Positions 61,176-64,000 of a DNA stretch of 64,000 bases are shown here, piece after piece. The first letter of the stretch is position 1. Every line of letters starts with the position of its first letter. The position numbers and the translations under genes were made by a program. The notes beneath the pieces are model-generated. The model searched no databases and had not been told where the DNA came from. It was given only the letters and a program-made list of their open reading frames with translations. The DNA lies in contig NZ_CP046103.1 of assembly GCF_009707325.1 (NCBI RefSeq), positions 1,165,810 to 1,229,809 of the forward strand, read 5' to 3'. This DNA is from Pseudomonas sp. IB20. GTDB lineage: Bacteria; Pseudomonadota; Gammaproteobacteria; Pseudomonadales; Pseudomonadaceae.

Positions 61176-62017
61176 TGGGTTTGATGAATAAGCTAAAAAC
61201 GAGCGGCGGACTAATTGCTTTCAGACGCAAGATACTCGGCTTCAAGTTCAAGAAGCTGGCGGCTCCTGTTCTTTATGCGCTTGGCCGGAACCCCAAAGTA
61301 TATTCCCTCCTCCTATTGCAAGTTTTTGCCGGCGGTGCCGCGCTCTACTTCATGCGTCCGCAAGCCGCGCCGGTTGAAGTTCTCAACGACATAAACGGTG
61401 ATCTGGTCACGCTGTACCGAGTTGTTCAGAACCACCTGGAAGAGTTCGTGCGCCAGTTCAAGTGGGCGATCAGCTCGCGTCAGGTGTTTGAGTGGCAAAA
61501 GATGACCCGCCCCGAAACCCTCACTGACATCCAGCGTGCCGCCCGTTTTTTCTACCTGCAACATCACGCCTTTGCGGGCAAGGTTTCCGGTCAGTCGTTC
61601 GGCACCGCCACCACAGCCCCAGCGATTAACCTGCTGCGGATCGAGGAGAACCTATCCGCCGCGTGGCAACGCCTATCTGGCACCTACGTGGAGAACCTGT
61701 CCTGGTTGGATTGTGCTGAGCGCTACGACCGAGCCCACACCTTTCATTACATGGACCCACCTTACTGGCAGACCGCAGGTTACGGAGTGGACTTCCATTT
61801 GAGAACTACGAGCGCATGGCGATTTGCGGCGCTGCAAGGGAAGGTCATGGTCAGTATCAACGACCACCCTGACATTCGCCGGGTGTTTGAGGGCTTCCAT
61901 TTTGAAACCATAGACATTAGGTACAGCACTTCCAACCAGCGGCAGGGGAAGGCTGAGGTCAGCGGTGAGCTTGTGGTAATGAACTGGGAGCCAGCGGCTT
62001 TGGGCGGGTTGTTCTGA
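61175..62017 (+). pseudogene. degenerate D12-class DNA adenine methylase
   Basis: The frame overlaps the Rz stop (TGATG). Motif I survives as VFAGGAALYFMRP and motif IV as YMDPPYW, with a well-conserved C-terminus (KVMVSINDHPDIRRVFEGFH). The N-terminal FLKWAGGK motif is absent; a fragment of it (MRLAGTPKYIP) is readable in another frame near 61278. Around residues 215-235 the frame slips: PFENYERMA is found in the alternative frame. It looks like a decayed prophage Dam gene. Confidence 0.7.
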
Positions 62018-62352
62018 TCACGACGAGTCACGCAAATTAAGGCTTAGGTCGAGTAATCTCATGGGTTTCTAAGCGTTGAATGTATACCTAAATGGGTATA
62101 TATTGGGTCAGCGTATTCAGGGAAGCTTGACCCAGAGTTGGTACGCACTTGACTCGTCCGGTGAATTGACCTGAGTTTTCATAGACACATTGAATGAGTA
62201 CTTCTGGTCGATAGCAGCCTCTCAGATTTTGAAATTGACGAGTGCCCAGGCCCCCATAGCTTACTGACGCGTTGGTTAACGGTTTCTAAATTTGCATAAA
62301 TTATGCAAATTAGCATTTGCCAACCCCAAAATCCCCCGTCATCATCCCCTTT
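62018..62352. other. upstream region of the tailocin repressor
   Basis: This 335-bp gap contains an inverted repeat TATACC/GGTATA (62083-62100), a TGGGTCA/TGACCCA pair (62104-62134) and, nearest the repressor, the large dyad described separately at 62289-62311. No ORF with a plausible start is present. Confidence 0.5.
62289..62311. promoter_or_regulatory. dyad operator upstream of the repressor gene
   Basis: AATTTGCATAA and TTATGCAAATT form a perfect 11+1+11 palindrome 42-64 bp before the repressor ATG. The TTTGCAT halves resemble the AAATGCAT halves of the operators downstream of the gene, so autoregulation is likely. Confidence 0.62.
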
Positions 62353-63087
62353 ATGCAAAAACGCAACGTTTCAACCGTCTTAAGAGAACTCCTCGACCGC
62401 GACCGGATCTCCCCCACGGAGCTTCACCGGCGTACCGGCGTGCCTCAATCCACACTCTCGCGGATCCTCAGCGGCAAGATCGTTGACCCGTCGGACAAGC
62501 ACATCTCACGCATCGCCGAGTACTTCCGCGTCAGCACCGACCACTTGCGCGGGCGCGCGGCGGTGGGCGCTTTGCGCGATGACGGGCGCGACCCGATGCA
62601 TTCGGAACTCAAGGACATAAGCCTGTGGGACGACGACACGCCCGTTAATGATGACGAGGTGTCGATCCCCTTTCTGCGCGAGGTTGAATTGGCTGCTGGA
62701 TCAGGAAGATTCGTCATCGAGGAAAGCGAGAAGGCTAGCCTGCGTTTCGGCAAGCGCAGCCTGCGGCATAACGGTGTGCAGTTCGACCAGGCCAAGTGTG
62801 TGACGGTGCGCGGCAACAGTATGTTGCCGGTACTGCGCGACGGCGCCACGGTGGGCGTGAATGCCGGCAAAAGCGGCATTGGCGACATCGTTGATGGCGA
62901 CTTGTATGCCATTAACCACAATGGCCAGTTGCGGGTGAAACAGCTCTACCGTCTGCCTTCCGGGATTCGCCTGCGCAGTTTTAATCGCGATGAGCACCCG
63001 GACGAGGACTACAGCTTCCAGGATATCCAGGATGAGCAGATCAGCATCCTCGGTCATGTGTTCTGGTGGGGCATGTACGCTCGTTAA
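62353..63087 (+). CDS. LexA/CI-type tailocin repressor (PrtR-like)
   Basis: A 244-residue repressor. The N-terminal XRE helix-turn-helix (about 5-70) contains SPTELHRRTGVPQSTLSRIL. The C-terminal S24 domain has the Ser of VRGNSMLPVL and the Lys of LRVKQLYRL forming the autocleavage dyad, so RecA-stimulated self-cleavage after DNA damage is expected. The ATG at 62353 gives the family-length protein. It should repress the downstream holin/tailocin operon through the dyads at 63173-63244. Confidence 0.85.
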   Translation: MQKRNVSTVLRELLDRDRISPTELHRRTGVPQSTLSRILSGKIVDPSDKHISRIAEYFRVSTDHLRGRAAVGALRDDGRDPMHSELKDISLWDDDTPVNDDEVSIPFLREVELAAGSGRFVIEESEKASLRFGKRSLRHNGVQFDQAKCVTVRGNSMLPVLRDGATVGVNAGKSGIGDIVDGDLYAINHNGQLRVKQLYRLPSGIRLRSFNRDEHPDEDYSFQDIQDEQISILGHVFWWGMYAR

Positions 63088-63104
63088 CCTTCTGCCGTAA
63101 GACC

Positions 63105-63131
63105 AAGCCCGCCAACGAGCGGGCTTTTTTT
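63105..63131 (+). terminator. repressor gene terminator
   Basis: AAGCCCGC and GCGGGCTT pair across a 6-nt loop, followed by seven Ts. It isolates the repressor from the operator-promoter region that follows. Confidence 0.88.
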
Positions 63132-63172
63132 CGCCTGTAGAAAACCGTCAAACCCTTACCCCACAAGGCTGT

Positions 63173-63247
63173 AAATGCATTGATGCATTTGACTGGGAAA
63201 AATAAATGCATTTGTGCATTGACTGTATATGCATACATGCATATTCT
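63173..63247 (+). promoter_or_regulatory. three repressor operator dyads embedding a sigma-70 promoter
   Basis: AAATGCATTGATGCATTT (63173-63190, perfect), AAATGCATTTGTGCATTG (63204-63221, two mismatches) and ATATGCATACATGCATAT (63227-63244, perfect) share the form AWATGCATN2ATGCATWT. TTGACT (63219-63224) and TATTCT (63242-63247), spaced 17 nt, form a promoter whose spacer is operator 3. Repressor binding would block it. Confidence 0.72.
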
Positions 63248-63253
63248 TCATCT

Positions 63254-63608
63254 CAAGCCAGCCAACAAGGCTTGGTGGCGGCGGCAAGGATGCTGCCAAG
63301 GAAGACAAGGAAGGCACGCAACATCGGCAAGGACGCCATCGAAGCGATGGCAGGGATGCCAGGCAACACCGGCAAGGATGCCGACGCTCTTTAGTTTCAC
63401 CGCTTCAAAAAACAGGCAGCGATGAACCGGCCTTAACGGTTCAGAGGGTTGGCAACTGACCCGGGTGTGCAGCGTAAAGCACCAGAAGCAGTTATCCGGC
63501 AGACAGGGATCGTGGTCGGAAAAACATTGAGGAAAGAACCGTACCGCGCCAGTAGCGCCGAAGGTTCGAGGACATCATTACTGAAAAGCCCGGGCAACCG
63601 GGCTTTTT
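63254..63608 (+). ncRNA. structured leader or sRNA with GGA hairpin loops
   Basis: The transcript from the promoter above would be about 355 nt to the terminator at 63608. Between 63281 and 63383 it carries six GGA motifs, several in short hairpins: GCGGCA-AGGA-TGCTGC (63281-63296), GGC-AAGGAC-GCC (63326-63337), GGCA-GGGA-TGCC (63349-63360) and CGGCA-AGGA-TGCCG (63370-63383). A further stem GAACCG/CGGTTC lies at 63424-63442. GGA in loops is the RsmA/CsrA recognition feature. It could be an RsmA-responsive or antiterminating leader of the tailocin operon, or a free sRNA. Confidence 0.5.
63584..63608 (+). terminator. intrinsic terminator before the holin gene
   Basis: AAAAGCCCGG and CCGGGCTTTTT form a 10-bp stem with loop GCAA. 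It lies between the repressor-controlled promoter and the holin, so tailocin expression must pass it. Confidence 0.85.
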
Positions 63609-63684
63609 GGAATGCCTACCGATAAATGGATTTACCCCAACAAAGCCGGCACCGCGCCGGTAATGCTCAGCCAGGAGGCGTGAC

Positions 63685-64000
63685 ATGACAAACGAGCAGC
63701 AAGCGTTAGCGGAAATGCCTATCTGGCTGGTGATCGCACTGGCCGTGATCGGCGGTGTATCCGGCGAAATGTGGCGCGCCGACAAGGAGGGCGCGCGGGG
63801 TTGGTCGCTGATTCGGCGCCTGGCCTTGAGGTCCGGGGCGTGCATGGTCTGCGGGGTGTCAGCCCTGATGCTGTGTTACGCCGCCGGCATGTCGATCTGG
63901 ACGGCCGGCGCCATTGGTTGCCTGACCGCCATGGCCGGTGCGGATGTAGCCATCGGCCTTTATGAGCGGTGGGCGGCCAAGCGCATCGGCGTCGAGGAAG
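63685..64000 (+). CDS. phage/tailocin holin, partial at window end
   Basis: The frame starts MTNEQQALAEMPIWLVIALA after AGGAGG (63673-63678) and is open to the window edge (105 codons). Three hydrophobic segments are visible (MPIWLVIALAVIGGV, ACMVCGVSALMLCYAAG and IWTAGAIGCLTAMAG) with a charged WRADKEGARG loop, as in the holins that begin P. fluorescens tailocin clusters. It would permeabilise the inner membrane for release of the particles. Confidence 0.8.
   Translation, partial: MTNEQQALAEMPIWLVIALAVIGGVSGEMWRADKEGARGWSLIRRLALRSGACMVCGVSALMLCYAAGMSIWTAGAIGCLTAMAGADVAIGLYERWAAKRIGVEE

Noticed and set aside
62083..62134. Inverted repeats considered as an attachment or dif site
   Set aside because: Arms are only 6-7 bp with unrelated spacers, and no XerCD-type core is recognisable.
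63206..63394. Short coding frames across the tailocin leader
   Set aside because: They read the repeated GGA hairpins as low-complexity Lys/Arg/Gly, have no ribosome-binding site, and the same bases fold into regular stems.

Overview
The window is chromosomal DNA from a Pseudomonas of the P. fluorescens group. The grounds are the run glpM-glpD-glpR-glpK-glpF-ybaK, the run argF-grxD-bfr-bfd-peroxiredoxin-rnt-pyrC-motY-argG, an RsmZ-type RNA beside fdxA and mutS, a phage-tail-like (tailocin) regulatory region next to mutS, and many GTGGGAGC-type REP sequences between genes. No tRNA, rRNA, CRISPR array or transposase was seen.

Layout. 1-4.8 kb: a membrane-anchored FMN glutamate-synthase-like protein with a LuxR regulator, divergent from a nitrilase-superfamily amidase and an APC permease. 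4.85-5.2 kb: a cysteine-free ribosomal protein L31 behind a Zur-box-like dyad. 5.2-12.9 kb: a signalling block in which a receiver-GGDEF-EAL protein, a di-haem cytochrome c peroxidase, a DAHL-type histidine kinase and a receiver-kinase form one tight minus-strand operon, divergent from a receiver-HD-GYP protein. 12.9-17.8 kb: Nudix, GNAT, metR, an alpha/beta hydrolase, a DsbA-family protein and MipA/OmpV, with a 200-bp inverted-repeat element. 17.9-25.3 kb: a six-gene overlapping operon (HAD phosphatase, class III aminotransferase, alpha/beta hydrolase, FemAB/GNAT-like acyltransferase, histidine kinase, NtrC-type regulator) behind a clear sigma-54 promoter with two helically phased upstream dyads. 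It looks like a self-regulated pathway of unknown product and is the best candidate here for an undescribed system.

25.4-32.8 kb: glpM, the AauR/AauS two-component system and the AatPMQJ acidic amino acid ABC transporter; the transporter promoter has a sigma-54 core and two AauR-type sites. 32.8-38 kb: the glycerol regulon with GlpR-like operators. 38-57 kb: housekeeping genes, including ArgR-type tandem sites at argF and argG, a Fur box at bfd, an RNase T gene with no stop at its usual end, an orphan RsxB, nth, metG and apbC. 57-60.5 kb: the GacA-controlled RNA rsmZ, fdxA and mutS.

60.6-64 kb: a phage-derived region. Frameshifted remnants of an Rz lysis gene and a D12-class DNA adenine methylase come first, followed by an intact LexA/PrtR-type repressor. 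Next are three 18-bp operator dyads embedding a sigma-70 promoter, a leader with GGA motifs in hairpin loops ending in a terminator, and finally a holin gene cut by the window edge. The GGA-loop leader downstream of a repressor-controlled promoter suggests RsmA/RsmE control or antitermination of the tailocin operon.
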